Shown: positions 37,843 to 47,381 of the stretch, in pieces
How the letters are laid out: every line of letters starts with the position of its first letter
How positions within the stretch are numbered: position 1 is the stretch's first letter
Origin: Litoribrevibacter albus
GTDB lineage: Bacteria > Pseudomonadota > Gammaproteobacteria > Pseudomonadales > Litoribrevibacteraceae
Assembly (NCBI RefSeq): GCF_030159995.1
Contig: NZ_BSNM01000016.1
Coordinates: forward strand, 248,001-312,000
Length of the DNA stretch: 64,000 bases
Reading direction: 5' to 3'
Program-made: the position numbers and the translations under genes
Notes under the pieces: model-generated
What the model saw: only the letters and a program-made list of their open reading frames with translations
Databases searched by the model: none
Told to the model about the DNA's origin: nothing

Positions 37843-39681
37843 TTACGATTCTTGGGCTGCTTCAGTTACTCCATTTGCCTGCGTTTTCATAGACAACTCA
37901 ATAGCTTCTTTCAGAAGATCACCCTCACCATCCAAGGCAGAGACCATGCCCGGCAGTGGTTTTGAAAATTTAACCGGTGCCACCTTAGCAGCAGATGCTT
38001 CGTCTTTCACCGGTACTTGTGACATGGCGTACTCGCTAAGAGCAAGAATGGTCAGTGACGGGTTGACCGCCAGGTTTCCAGGAATGACCGAGCCATCCAA
38101 CACTCGCAGCCCTTGATAACCAAAAACTGCACCGGACTCGTCCACAACACCATCAGCCGAGCTCTTACCAATCGGCACACCACCCATAATATGAGCCGTG
38201 ACCGGGGTATTCACCAGAATGTCTAATGCCACGTTACCCACTTCCCCTTGAGACTTCTCTGCGTATCGGCGAGCCACTTCCTGGCCTACATCAAAGTAGG
38301 TGGTAAGTTTCATATCGCCCTTTTCCTGTTCGACGGTCAAACGTCGACGGAAGAGTTTAGTCCAAGCGCGCTTCCATTTTGCGTGAACATAGCTGTCGGC
38401 ACTTTGCATAATCATCAGTACATTATTGCGTTTCGCTTTACCAATCGGGTTCATCAGCTTCAAGGTGGTTAATGGCTGCATCAGGATGTTCAGCAGCAGA
38501 CGAATGCCTCGAGGAATCCCACCGGCATCGGTCAATGGCACCATCGAAAAGCTCAGCCAGGCGGAATCAGAACCTTTATTGAATCGCACCGGCTCAATGG
38601 TTGTAATGTCATCCGGCTTAAACGACGAAGTGATCGCCAATCCTTTAGAGATCTCATTTTCAGAGTAAGTGTTTTTGGTATCAAAGCCGACCGAATAAAA
38701 AGTTTCTGAATTGGTTCGAACCTGACGACCAATAAGATCTGAAATCTGAGTCAACGTCTGGTCTTTGTATTTACTGCCCATCAACAGATTTAGCGTTCCA
38801 ACTACACCCGCCGATAACACCACGCCTTTAGTACGCACTGTATAGGTTTTACCAAACCACCCAGTGGATTGTTTGACCGTTAACTCATAGCCACCACTAC
38901 CATCACGTTGACCATTCTTGCCTGGTAGCGGTTCAACACGGGTGACTTGGGATTCCGAACGAATCTCGGCACCGTTACGCTCGGCAAAATAGAGATAGTT
39001 CTTTTCCAATGTATTCTTAGCGTTTTTGGGGCAGCCCATCATGCATCGGGCACAGAGATTACATGCTTCGCGCTTAGGCCCTTCACCAGCAAAATACGGT
39101 TCTTCTTTATTCTCGGCCGCCTTGAACTGATCTTCGTAATACACACCTGTATCCACCAGCTCATAGGTATCTTCCCGCCCCATGTCCTGAGCCACATCTT
39201 TGAGCAGCTTATCAGCAACGCCTTCAAAACGGCCGGAGCTGGTGCCTAACATACGCTGTGCCAAGCCATAAAACGGCAATAAGGTTTCGTACCAATTATC
39301 CCGTGTTCTGGTCCATTGTTCGGACTCAAAGATACGTTGTTGTGGAATGTAATGGGTGTTGGCATAAATCAGTGAACCACCACCGACGCCCGATCCGTGC
39401 AACGCCACCACCTTGCGGGTGAAGGACATTTGCCAAGGCCCGGTCAAACCTAACTTGGGTGCCCAAAGGTACTTTTTAAAATTCCAGTTGGTAGAGGGGA
39501 AATCTTGATCTGACCAGCGCTTGCCCTTTTCAAGAACCAGTACCTTGTACCCTTTCTCAGTCAAGCGCAGTGCACTGCACGAGCCACCAAAACCAGAACC
39601 GATAACCACCTGGTCATAATCAAAATGTTCTGTACTTGGTTGATTTTGCTCATTTAAATGACTCACGAATCTTTCCCTCAC
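37843..39681 (-). CDS. GMC-type FAD oxidoreductase with ferredoxin-like cysteine motif
   Basis: A 612-residue paralogue of the protein at 27378. It has an N-terminal FAD motif (VIGSGFGGSCSALRLTEKG), HGSGVGGGSLIYANTHY, and the C-terminal GMC block (MGGVPIG, VLDGSVIPGNLAVNPSLTI). The internal cluster is Cys207-x2-Cys210-x2-Cys213-x3-Cys217-Pro, the classic spacing of a 4Fe-4S ferredoxin site. A Ser/Lys-rich tail follows the fold. ChoD-like sterol or alcohol dehydrogenases share this region. There is no signal peptide. It is monocistronic on the minus strand ahead of the broken small gene. Substrate unknown. Confidence 0.88.
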   Translation of the reverse strand: MRERFVSHLNEQNQPSTEHFDYDQVVIGSGFGGSCSALRLTEKGYKVLVLEKGKRWSDQDFPSTNWNFKKYLWAPKLGLTGPWQMSFTRKVVALHGSGVGGGSLIYANTHYIPQQRIFESEQWTRTRDNWYETLLPFYGLAQRMLGTSSGRFEGVADKLLKDVAQDMGREDTYELVDTGVYYEDQFKAAENKEEPYFAGEGPKREACNLCARCMMGCPKNAKNTLEKNYLYFAERNGAEIRSESQVTRVEPLPGKNGQRDGSGGYELTVKQSTGWFGKTYTVRTKGVVLSAGVVGTLNLLMGSKYKDQTLTQISDLIGRQVRTNSETFYSVGFDTKNTYSENEISKGLAITSSFKPDDITTIEPVRFNKGSDSAWLSFSMVPLTDAGGIPRGIRLLLNILMQPLTTLKLMNPIGKAKRNNVLMIMQSADSYVHAKWKRAWTKLFRRRLTVEQEKGDMKLTTYFDVGQEVARRYAEKSQGEVGNVALDILVNTPVTAHIMGGVPIGKSSADGVVDESGAVFGYQGLRVLDGSVIPGNLAVNPSLTILALSEYAMSQVPVKDEASAAKVAPVKFSKPLPGMVSALDGEGDLLKEAIELSMKTQANGVTEAAQES

Positions 39682-39935
39682 ATCAACATCGGAATTGCGT
39701 TTTAGTAGTTATTGAAGCTGATTATTCATTGATCATCCCCATCGGGTCAATAAAAACCTGAGTAATTACTCTAATTTCTGATTAAACGTACTCGTGATTA
39801 AAGGAGCGATTAATTCAGATGCGTTATTAAATCAGAGGCACTCTTAATTGAAGGTCAGAAGGACGACCATCTGTTCATTCTGAATTTCTTTTCTACACTT
39901 AGAATGTCTAAAGCATTAGAAAGGACGACGAATCC

Positions 39936-41150
39936 GTGTCAGCCAACACAACCCTTTTAGCACGACAACCCATCTGCGATGTGAATAAGGAAATTGTTGC
40001 TTACGAGCTACTCTACCGATTTGAAGACGGAACCATTAACAGCAGTATTGACGGGAATACCGCTACGTCCCAGGTGCTTATCAATACATTTTCATTAGGG
40101 GAATGCGAAAACATCACCGGTGGATTACCTGCATTCGTTAACTTCACGGATAAGTTGCTCGATTTTTTACCCCCCATAGCGCCGGAACTGCTGAATATTG
40201 AAATTCTGGAAGACATTGAAGTCACACCGGAACTCGTCGCCAAAGTTCAGGAAATCAAAGATCGCGGGTATAAGATCGCCCTGGATGATTTTATTTGGGA
40301 CGACAAATACAAACCCTTACTTGAGCTCACTGACATCGTCAAACTTGAAGTGCCGGCCATGACCCGCACTCAACTCCGGGAAGCCATCAGCAAACTGGCC
40401 AAATATGAAGTTGTGTTGCTGGCAGAGAAGATTGAAACACTCGATGAATACCAATTCTGTAAAGACCTGGGTTGCTCCTTGTTTCAAGGCTATTTTCTTT
40501 ATAAGCCAAACATTGTTCAGGGCGCCACCTTGTCGAGCAACAAAGCGACCGTGCTGAAGCTGATCGCAGAGTTAAATCAGCAAGACGCCGATGTCGACAG
40601 CATCAAGACAATAATCACTCAGGATTCCGAACTCTCTTTCAAGCTGCTAAGTCTGATCAACTCGGCAGAATTAAGACGTTCCGTTGAAGTCACCAGCATT
40701 GCAACCGCCGTGGCTTTACTGGGAATAACCCGACTCAAAAGCTGGGCCACCATGCTAGCGATGACCAAGCTCGAAGATAAACCCAAATCATTACTGGCTA
40801 TTTCATTACAACGGGCCTATTTCTGCGAACATGTTGCGAGCATCTTCAATGAGAAACTGGCAGAGAAATTTTACATGATCGGTATGCTCTCATGCCTGGA
40901 CTTATTCTTTGATATCTCCATTCACGATCTCATGAAAAAGTTACCCTTGGATGAAGAAAGCAAAGAAGCCCTCACCGAATACCGGGGCTTACTGGGGTTG
41001 ATTCTAAAAACCGCAACCCTCTACGAAAAGTTCAAGCTCCTTGATGTGCCTTGGGCGCAACTCCGTGAACTTGGGCTAACCCAAAATGATGTAAACACCA
41101 TTTTTATTGATAGTCATGTCAAAGCCAATGCCATGATAGACAGCCTTTAA
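39936..41150 (+). CDS. EAL-like/HDOD signalling protein (YuxH type)
   Basis: The start is GTG at 39936 with AAAGGACGA upstream. The 404-residue protein has an N-terminal degenerate EAL domain (ARQPICDVNKEIVAYELLYR; the EAL triad is replaced by YELLYR), residues 1-195, with ALDDF and LAEKIE motifs reminiscent of EAL folds. A C-terminal HDOD domain (about 200-390) carries SFKLLSLINSAE and AVALLGITRLKSW. Such proteins are probably c-di-GMP-related adaptors without phosphodiesterase activity and often affect motility. Its own terminator lies just after it. Confidence 0.88.
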   Translation: MSANTTLLARQPICDVNKEIVAYELLYRFEDGTINSSIDGNTATSQVLINTFSLGECENITGGLPAFVNFTDKLLDFLPPIAPELLNIEILEDIEVTPELVAKVQEIKDRGYKIALDDFIWDDKYKPLLELTDIVKLEVPAMTRTQLREAISKLAKYEVVLLAEKIETLDEYQFCKDLGCSLFQGYFLYKPNIVQGATLSSNKATVLKLIAELNQQDADVDSIKTIITQDSELSFKLLSLINSAELRRSVEVTSIATAVALLGITRLKSWATMLAMTKLEDKPKSLLAISLQRAYFCEHVASIFNEKLAEKFYMIGMLSCLDLFFDISIHDLMKKLPLDEESKEALTEYRGLLGLILKTATLYEKFKLLDVPWAQLRELGLTQNDVNTIFIDSHVKANAMIDSL

Positions 41151-41193
41151 TCCGTTTTTGATTAAAGCGTTTTAAGCAATTTTCTTTTACACT

Positions 41194-41228
41194 CCCGATA
41201 TCAACATTTCACCTTGATGTCGGGTTTT
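41194..41228 (+). terminator. Terminator after the HDOD gene
   Basis: CCCGATATCAA (41194-41204) pairs with TTGATGTCGGG (41214-41224) with one wobble, then TTTT. It excludes the upstream ATGs at 41214-41217 as likely starts of the next gene. Confidence 0.8.
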
Positions 41229-41240
41229 AAGGAAAATCTC

Positions 41241-41921
41241 ATGACCAGCTTTAACGCCATCTATCAGGACGCAATTACTCAGAAAGGCTCCCAAAAAGCC
41301 ATCAACGATCTATTAGATTCACGCCTTCAGGCACCTGCCACCAGCGAAGAACTGGCCGAGATTCCCGATCACCGATATCTCTCCTTAATGAGTTTACGAA
41401 TCTTCCGGGCCGGCTTAAAGCACAGTTTGGTGGATGCAAAATGGCCGGCCTTCGAAAAAGCCTTTCATGGTTTTAACGTACTGGGTAATGCTCATCTCAG
41501 TGATGATGCCATTGCAGAACACATGACCAATACAGATCTGATTCGTCATCTGGGGAAAATGAAGTCGATTCGTGATAATGCAGCGTTTATCCTTCGTACC
41601 TCTGAAGAACATGGGAGCTTCGGCAAGTTCTTAGGTGACTGGCCGGTCACCGACATTGTCGGTCTGTGGGATCACTTGAAAAAACACGGCACGCAGCTGG
41701 GCGGTGCATCGGGTTCGTATTTCTTACGCATGGTCAACAAAGACACCTTCATCTTCACGAAAGATGTGGTGACCGCACTGAAAGCCAGAAATATCATTGA
41801 TAAAAACCCCACATCCAAGCGAGATTTAAAACTCGTTCAAGAAAAATTCACTGAATGGCATCAAGAATCCGGTTGGCCGTTATCCCGCATCAGCTTATTA
41901 CTGGCACTAACGGTGGGCTAA
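41241..41921 (+). CDS. DNA-3-methyladenine glycosylase I-like protein
   Basis: I chose the ATG at 41241, preceded by AAGGAAA; the 226-residue product is then close to the family length. The core FHGFNVLGNAHLSDDAIAEH, KMKSIRDNAAFIL, SYFLRMVNKDTFIFTKDVV resembles the adenine-glycosylase (Tag-like) family that excises 3-methyladenine from DNA. In Tag itself zinc ligands at both ends are conserved; I do not see the N-terminal Cys here, so this is a Tag-like variant rather than Tag proper. Role in base-excision repair is inferred from the family. Confidence 0.7.
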   Translation: MTSFNAIYQDAITQKGSQKAINDLLDSRLQAPATSEELAEIPDHRYLSLMSLRIFRAGLKHSLVDAKWPAFEKAFHGFNVLGNAHLSDDAIAEHMTNTDLIRHLGKMKSIRDNAAFILRTSEEHGSFGKFLGDWPVTDIVGLWDHLKKHGTQLGGASGSYFLRMVNKDTFIFTKDVVTALKARNIIDKNPTSKRDLKLVQEKFTEWHQESGWPLSRISLLLALTVG

Positions 41922-41927
41922 CTAAAC

Positions 41928-42170
41928 TTATTCCGAGTCAGATGAGGGTTGATGCTTACACGCAATCATCTCATTAGGTGGTTCATGCTGATCGCAACGG
42001 ACACAATTCAGACAATGGCCCAACATGGCGTCTCGACCTTGCGCCGACGTAACCCAAGGCCGATTAATAAAGGGCGGTTGATGTCGCACGTGCTGCCCGT
42101 GAAAACAAGCCAGTTCAGCAACCCAGTCACCGAGCTCATCCTGATGAAAGCCTATGATGGGTTGCTTCAC
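41928..42170 (-). CDS. DUF3565 family protein
   Basis: An 80-residue protein with the family pattern GFHQDELGDWVAELACFHGQ, HVRHQPPFINRPWV and a CVRC pair, probably a small metal-binding cytosolic protein of unknown role. It is convergent with the glycosylase gene, 6 bp apart. Confidence 0.8.
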   Translation of the reverse strand: MKQPIIGFHQDELGDWVAELACFHGQHVRHQPPFINRPWVTSAQGRDAMLGHCLNCVRCDQHEPPNEMIACKHQPSSDSE

Positions 42171-42204
42171 GTATTACCTCATTAAATGAAAATATCGATA
42201 GAGA

Positions 42205-43017
42205 TCAATTCTGAGCCACTTGCTTATGAGACAACATCAGAGACTCATACTGCTTGGTAATCTGATCCATTTTCTTCAAGATGGATTCAGTGGTTACCGA
42301 AATAACTGTCGGAACATAGCGACCATCGTCACCTAATTTAAACCCGGATTGCGAAAAGCGCCATTGATTACCCACTTTTCTCAAAGAGCGATTAAGATCT
42401 TCGGTGTTCAAATCTGAATCCATCAGGGTTTGCAATGAATCATCGAACAGCTGAACAGCCTGCTCGAACTCCTGTTTAAGATCCACTGATTCCACCTTCC
42501 AGTACAACGCCATATACGCTTTGGCAATTTTCTGGGACAACATCCGCTGTCTGCCGGATATATTCACCAACTGAGCACTGTTAACGTTTGCCTTGAGCTC
42601 AATAGCCTTAACCACCTGATCACAGGCTACCAACAACGCTAAATTCTGCTCCATTAAGTCAGGGACATTCGACTTATTCGGTGGGCTGATGATACGTTCA
42701 CGGTGCATTACCCACAATGATTCGACCTTATCCAGCTTGTTATTGATTTCTTCCGTGGTCGCATACTCACGCAATTCAAGGAATTGTTGTTCAAACAAAG
42801 CCACACTGTCGTCGAGTTGTTTTTGGGCCATTTCAACCTTCACATCCGCGCCAATCATCAAATAGCTCTTCATCATTCGCTGAGAAAGCATCCGCTGTCG
42901 ACCAGACTTGTTAATGGCTTCCGCGTCCGTCATTCCCCAACTGAACGAGGGAATGGAAAATGGAATGAGTAGCAGGATCAGTAGCTTGATGAAATATCTC
43001 AATTGGAATCTTTTCAC
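42205..43017 (-). CDS. Secreted protein with tandem PilJ-type sensor domains
   Basis: The 270-residue product has a signal peptide (YFIKLLILLLIPFSIPSFSWG) and two copies of the type IV pilus sensor (PilJ-N/NIT-like) motif: AINKSGRQRMLSQRMMKSYL and VNISGRQRMLSQKIAKAYM. PilJ and NarX-like sensors use this four-helix module to bind ligands in the periplasm. Here there is no methyl-accepting or kinase part, so it is a free periplasmic module. It is divergent from luxP-like gene 43470 and may modulate a partner. Confidence 0.85.
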   Translation of the reverse strand: MKRFQLRYFIKLLILLLIPFSIPSFSWGMTDAEAINKSGRQRMLSQRMMKSYLMIGADVKVEMAQKQLDDSVALFEQQFLELREYATTEEINNKLDKVESLWVMHRERIISPPNKSNVPDLMEQNLALLVACDQVVKAIELKANVNSAQLVNISGRQRMLSQKIAKAYMALYWKVESVDLKQEFEQAVQLFDDSLQTLMDSDLNTEDLNRSLRKVGNQWRFSQSGFKLGDDGRYVPTVISVTTESILKKMDQITKQYESLMLSHKQVAQN

Positions 43018-43188
43018 TGGAACATCCTTCTTTTAGGCAGTATTAATAGTTCAAGCAGTCTTGCCAAAAGCACATAGCAGGCCAACTCAGAAATAAGTGC
43101 AATGTATAAGAAAACAGTTGAGTAACATTTGCCCTAAGGCAATAAAATCGGCTTTTCCGAGTAAAACAATCGGAAATATCGTTATGAT

Positions 43189-43209
43189 CGTGTTCCCCAA
43201 AGGAGCACG
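43189..43209 (+). promoter_or_regulatory. Hairpin covering the GGAG of a small open frame
   Basis: CGTGTTCC (43189-43196) pairs with GGAGCACG (43202-43209), loop CCAAA. The 3' arm contains the ribosome-site-like GGAG that precedes the ATG at 43216. Confidence 0.4.
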
Positions 43210-43215
43210 GTAGAT

Positions 43216-43302
43216 ATGAAAAACACCAAAAGGCATCAAGCCACACTTCGTAAATCCAATGCAGCTGCACCAACAAGGGGGAAATTTATAGATTTGCACT
43301 AA
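43216..43302 (+). CDS. Possible 28-residue basic small protein
   Basis: The frame encodes MKNTKRHQATLRKSNAAAPT and ends in FIDLH. AAAGGAG lies about 11 nt upstream. It is basic, with no membrane segment. There is no other support; a chance frame is possible. Confidence 0.3.
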   Translation: MKNTKRHQATLRKSNAAAPTRGKFIDLH

Positions 43303-43469
43303 AACAGGCCGAACAGTAAAGACTGTTCAAAAGCCGTTTAAATACAAAAAGATACGCAGTTAAGCATTTGATCTTGGTTACCGCATGGTCTACAGTTTGG
43401 CTTTATAAGAATAAAGTATCACCACCAAGATCGTCCGATGAGACTGATCATTAGGTATTCGTTCACCCT

Positions 43470-44669
43470 ATGCGCCAACACTTTCTTTATCGTTATACGA
43501 CGTACATTTTTGATCGTTATACCGCGTTTATCCTATGCAGCCTGGTTACGTTCGTTACCTCATTAATGAGTGCCAACGCATCGGCAGATGTACGATTTCC
43601 TGAGTATTGGACCATTGATGAATACTTGGAGGTCTTTCCTGAACAAAAAACAAAATCCGAAGCCTTTAACCTTCGAGTGCAAAGCCAACCCAAACGACTC
43701 ATTAACAATGACAAGCCGGTGAATATTCTGGTCATCTGTCCGGGCTTACAGATTTCAGATTATTGGCGTCGCAGCATTGCCGCCTTCGAACACAGGTTAA
43801 AGCGATTGGGTGTGCAGTATCAACTCGATAAGCATTTCACCAAACCCGGCATCGATCTTAACGAACAATCCAAACTGCTCAAACAAAGTCTTGGCGACAA
43901 CACCGATTACCTGCTGTTCACTCTGGACGCCCTGAAACATCAGAAGTTGATTGAACAGGTCATGACTCAGAGTCAGATCAAAATCATCTTGCAGAACATC
44001 ACGACTCCGTTGAAAGCCTTTGGAACCCAGCAACCGTTTCTCTATGTCGGGTTTGACCACATCATCGGCACACAACTGCTCATTCAGGAATACCAGAAGC
44101 GTTTCCCAACGGGCGGTAACTACGCCATCTTGTATGGTACTCAAGGCTACGTTAGCCAGATGCGTGGAGGTGTCTTTGAGAGCTTCATGAATGCATCCTC
44201 GGGCTACCAACTACAAGACAGCTATTACGTGAATTTTGATCGTGCTCTAGCAAAAGCAGCCACCCAACAACTGATCAAGGATCATCAGCAAGATCAATCT
44301 CCATTAGATTTCATCTACGCAACCTCAACCGACATTGCTCTGGGCACACTGGATGCACTGACAGAACTTGGATTAGAACAGAACATTACCGTCAATGGCT
44401 GGGGTGGCGGCTCATCAGAACTGAATCAGCTGAAAGCCAAATCGCTCGATTTCACCGTGATGCGTATGAACGACGACAATGGCGTGGCGATGGCAGAAGC
44501 CATTGGTATGGATCTGCTCGGCGAAACAACACAGGTGCCCACCATTTATTCCGGCAGTTTCCGATTAGTCACACAAGACACCAAACCGAAACAGCTGCAA
44601 CGCTTCGAAGAACGGGCATTCAGGTACTCTGATCATGCTATGGTTGAACAACATGGATTGGCCAAATAA
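43470..44669 (+). CDS. luxP: LuxP-like AI-2-binding periplasmic protein
   Basis: A 399-residue periplasmic protein (signal peptide to about residue 39) that matches Vibrio LuxP along its length: FEHRLKRLGVQYQL, IILQNITTP, QPFLYVGFDH, VNGWGGGS and FTVMRMNDD. The residues that hold the borate form of AI-2 in Vibrio harveyi LuxP (Gln77, Ser79, Trp82, Asn159, Arg215, Ser265, Thr266, Trp289, Arg310) correspond to Gln94, Ser96, Trp99, Asn176, Arg232, Ser286, Thr287, Trp311 and Arg332, all conserved. It probably binds AI-2 and hands the signal to the next gene product; the kinase ATG directly follows the TAA. Confidence 0.9.
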   Translation: MRQHFLYRYTTYIFDRYTAFILCSLVTFVTSLMSANASADVRFPEYWTIDEYLEVFPEQKTKSEAFNLRVQSQPKRLINNDKPVNILVICPGLQISDYWRRSIAAFEHRLKRLGVQYQLDKHFTKPGIDLNEQSKLLKQSLGDNTDYLLFTLDALKHQKLIEQVMTQSQIKIILQNITTPLKAFGTQQPFLYVGFDHIIGTQLLIQEYQKRFPTGGNYAILYGTQGYVSQMRGGVFESFMNASSGYQLQDSYYVNFDRALAKAATQQLIKDHQQDQSPLDFIYATSTDIALGTLDALTELGLEQNITVNGWGGGSSELNQLKAKSLDFTVMRMNDDNGVAMAEAIGMDLLGETTQVPTIYSGSFRLVTQDTKPKQLQRFEERAFRYSDHAMVEQHGLAK

Positions 44670-47129
44670 ATGCGCTGGATAAGCAAGATGACCTCTCGTG
44701 CGGGCTTGCCCTTTCATCGCCTGATTTCAGCCTGTTTATGCCTGTCACTGAGTGTCACCGCCTTTGTGTGTCTGTGGTTTTATTACACCAACACCACCAA
44801 TATGCTGCACGACAGTGCTCAGGACCACACCCGGCAACTGCGCAAACTCACGTCCCTGGTGTTAGAAAACCGTCAGGCGGAATTGGAACATGTGCTTTCA
44901 ATCCTTCAGCAAGACCAGCAACTTAACCAATTAACCCTTCAGCAAAGTTCCCTGGTAGTTGAATCAACCAATTATGAACACCTTACCCGTCAGATTCATC
45001 AACGGTTAAACGAGTTATTGAGCACGTATGCTACGGATCTCGACCTGTTGTTGTTTGTGCCTATTCGAGGAGGAAAGGAAATCATCGCAGGTCATTCCAG
45101 CTATCATCTGGACAACATGATTACCGAGTTGAGAAACCACTTACCCAACTTAGGTGCACAGCTATTTACTCCCAACAGCGAATTTTCCGGTGTGGCATAT
45201 CATAATATTGCCAGCGGCATGGCATACAGTAAGGAATTGATTGGCGGCCCGTTAAACAAACGATTGGGCTATCTTTTTGGCATCAATTTATTCAACAACA
45301 ATGTCCAATTACTTCGCCGAATCGTAAACAATACCGGGGTTGATGGCGCGACGCTGGTAATTCAACCATCATCAGATCCAAAGGTCGCTGTCACCGGCAC
45401 ATCCAGAGATCATGCCAATGGATCTTTGGAACCCATCGCCTGGATGAATCAGGTAGGAACGACACCGATCTATCAGGCAAACGACGAGTATCCGGATGAA
45501 CATTTTTCTGTCATTGACCTATTAGGGGATCATGACATCGCTCATCAGGATGCCACACAACTTCAATTGATTTTATGGCAGAAAGAATCCTACCTGACCA
45601 GCCATTATCAACTCTTTACCCAAACACTGATTCTGGTTGTGGGGTTGGTCCTGCTACTGGGGACAGGTATCGCCGTACTGGCTACCAAGATCAGCAGCCG
45701 ATCGCTGAATTATCTGACCAAGTTTGCCGAAAAGCAGACCTCAGATACGGATACACCACATTTCGAAGCCACCCCCATCTATGAGATCAATCAAGTAGGC
45801 CGACGCCTGGAACAGGCGATGCAGGATGTAGTATCGAATGAAGAAATGTATCGGAATATTCTCAATTACTCGGGCTCCGTGGTGTACATCAAAACCCTTG
45901 ATGGTCGCTATCAGTTTGTGAACTCCGAATTCGAATGCGTTACGGGTATCCCTCACTCAGAGGTTTATGGAAAAACCAACGAAGACATCTTCCCGCCTCG
46001 CGTTGCCGAAGAATTCACAAACCATGACAACAAAGTACTTCAGGAAATGCGGGTGCTTAACTTCAGGGAAGATCTGGTCAAAGACGGCGAAACCTTTTCT
46101 TTTATCAGCGTGAAATTCCCGATTAAAAATCAACAAGGCGACATCATCTACATTTGTGGTTTCCTAACGGACATCACCGGCATCATCCAAACCCAGGAAG
46201 AGCTGTCACGGGAAAAAGCCCGCGCGGAAGAAGCAACCACGCAACTGAACAGCCTCAACAAGAGTCTGGCCGATGCCATTACCAAGAAAACGATGGAACT
46301 GGAATCCACTCAGGAAAGCCTGATCCAATCGGAAAAACTGGCTTCCCTGGGCTCATTGGTAGCAGGCATCTCTCATGAACTTAACACGCCGATTGGGACG
46401 GCATTGACGGTATCCACCACACTGGAAGAACGTATTGCACACCTCCACGAAGACTTCCTCAGTGGCTCGCTCAGTAAACGAGCGATGGAAAATTATCTTC
46501 AGGATCTCAACGAATCCTCATCTATCCTGATCCGTTCGTTAAGTTCAGCCATTGAACTGATCTCCAGTTTTAAACAGCTGTCCGTGGATCAAACCAGTGC
46601 ACAACGCCGTACCTTTAGCTTGAAGAAGACACTGGAAGAAGTGGCCATCACCCACCGACATCTGCTCTCAGATAGCCCGATTCAGTTAATCGCAATGATT
46701 TACGAAGATGCCCAGCTGGATTCATACCCCGGCGCACTGGTGCAAGTCATGAATAATCTTATTCACAACGCCATCAATCATGGCTTCGCCGATGATTTCA
46801 AAGGAAACATTATCATCACCACCAAACTGGAAGCAGGGCATGCGATCATCAACATCAGCGATAATGGCTACGGCATCCCGGCAGAGTCTCAAAAGAAGGT
46901 GTTTGATCCCTTCTTTACCACCAAACTGGGGCAAGGCGGCAGTGGCTTAGGCCTGCACATTGTGCACTCCATCGTAACCGGTATTCTTGGTGGCAGTATC
47001 GTCTTGAACAGCCGTCATGGCGGCGTAAACACCGGCACCGATTTCCAAATCACCTTACCTTTGATAGCGCCTCACCATACTGAAGCCTCTCATTCCAAAG
47101 CATCGATCACAGAGACCTCTAATACCTAG
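44670..47129 (+). CDS. luxQ: LuxQ-like sensor histidine kinase without receiver domain
   Basis: The 819-residue kinase starts one base after the luxP stop. It has a first membrane helix (about 17-38), a periplasmic domain of LuxQ size (about 40-315), a second helix (LILVVGLVLLLGTGIAVLA), a linker, a PAS domain (about 395-515, GSVVYIKTLDGRYQFVN), a coiled coil, and HisKA with His569 in GISHELNTPIG. The HATPase has NNLIHNAINHG, DNGYGIP and GGSGLGLHIV. The protein ends 20 residues later, so the receiver domain and phosphorelay of Vibrio LuxQ are absent, and no LuxU-like gene is nearby. The LuxQ call rests on the pairing and topology. Confidence 0.85.
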   Translation: MRWISKMTSRAGLPFHRLISACLCLSLSVTAFVCLWFYYTNTTNMLHDSAQDHTRQLRKLTSLVLENRQAELEHVLSILQQDQQLNQLTLQQSSLVVESTNYEHLTRQIHQRLNELLSTYATDLDLLLFVPIRGGKEIIAGHSSYHLDNMITELRNHLPNLGAQLFTPNSEFSGVAYHNIASGMAYSKELIGGPLNKRLGYLFGINLFNNNVQLLRRIVNNTGVDGATLVIQPSSDPKVAVTGTSRDHANGSLEPIAWMNQVGTTPIYQANDEYPDEHFSVIDLLGDHDIAHQDATQLQLILWQKESYLTSHYQLFTQTLILVVGLVLLLGTGIAVLATKISSRSLNYLTKFAEKQTSDTDTPHFEATPIYEINQVGRRLEQAMQDVVSNEEMYRNILNYSGSVVYIKTLDGRYQFVNSEFECVTGIPHSEVYGKTNEDIFPPRVAEEFTNHDNKVLQEMRVLNFREDLVKDGETFSFISVKFPIKNQQGDIIYICGFLTDITGIIQTQEELSREKARAEEATTQLNSLNKSLADAITKKTMELESTQESLIQSEKLASLGSLVAGISHELNTPIGTALTVSTTLEERIAHLHEDFLSGSLSKRAMENYLQDLNESSSILIRSLSSAIELISSFKQLSVDQTSAQRRTFSLKKTLEEVAITHRHLLSDSPIQLIAMIYEDAQLDSYPGALVQVMNNLIHNAINHGFADDFKGNIIITTKLEAGHAIINISDNGYGIPAESQKKVFDPFFTTKLGQGGSGLGLHIVHSIVTGILGGSIVLNSRHGGVNTGTDFQITLPLIAPHHTEASHSKASITETSNT

Positions 47130-47381
47130 GGAACCTCTGAATAAGCCCCGTAACGGCCGAACCATTCACATCAAACAAAACACCCACATAAAAAATAATG
47201 ACCATCATCAACTCGACAGGGCATATCCTTGCTGAGTATCGACAACATCAGCCAGCGTGCCAAAAACCACCTATCTAGACAGCAATTTGTCTTTTATTAA
47301 TCTAAATCAATATCCCTACCATCCCAATGGGTACACTGCCGTGCTCTATTTCTTAGGCTCAATAGTATTCAGGAATTGTTC

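Larger units (their letters stand above)
43018..43469. other. Divergent region between PilJ-domain gene and luxP
   Basis: 452 bp. It holds a possible 28-residue open frame (43216-43302) and a hairpin over its ribosome site (43189-43209). Otherwise I see only AT-rich promoter-like sequence. No luxP operator is recognisable. Confidence 0.6.

Noticed and set aside
41214-41240. Upstream start for the DNA glycosylase-like gene
   Set aside because: It lies in the terminator stem of the previous gene; 41241 has a good ribosome site.
43043-43299. Two minus-strand frames (77 and 70 codons) upstream of luxP
   Set aside because: Overlapping frames, Cys/Trp-rich and without ribosome sites or similarity; likely chance.
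47376-47381. TTG start for the CBS-PAS-GGDEF-EAL gene
   Set aside because: It follows the AGGAA with no spacing; the ATG at 47382 is better placed.
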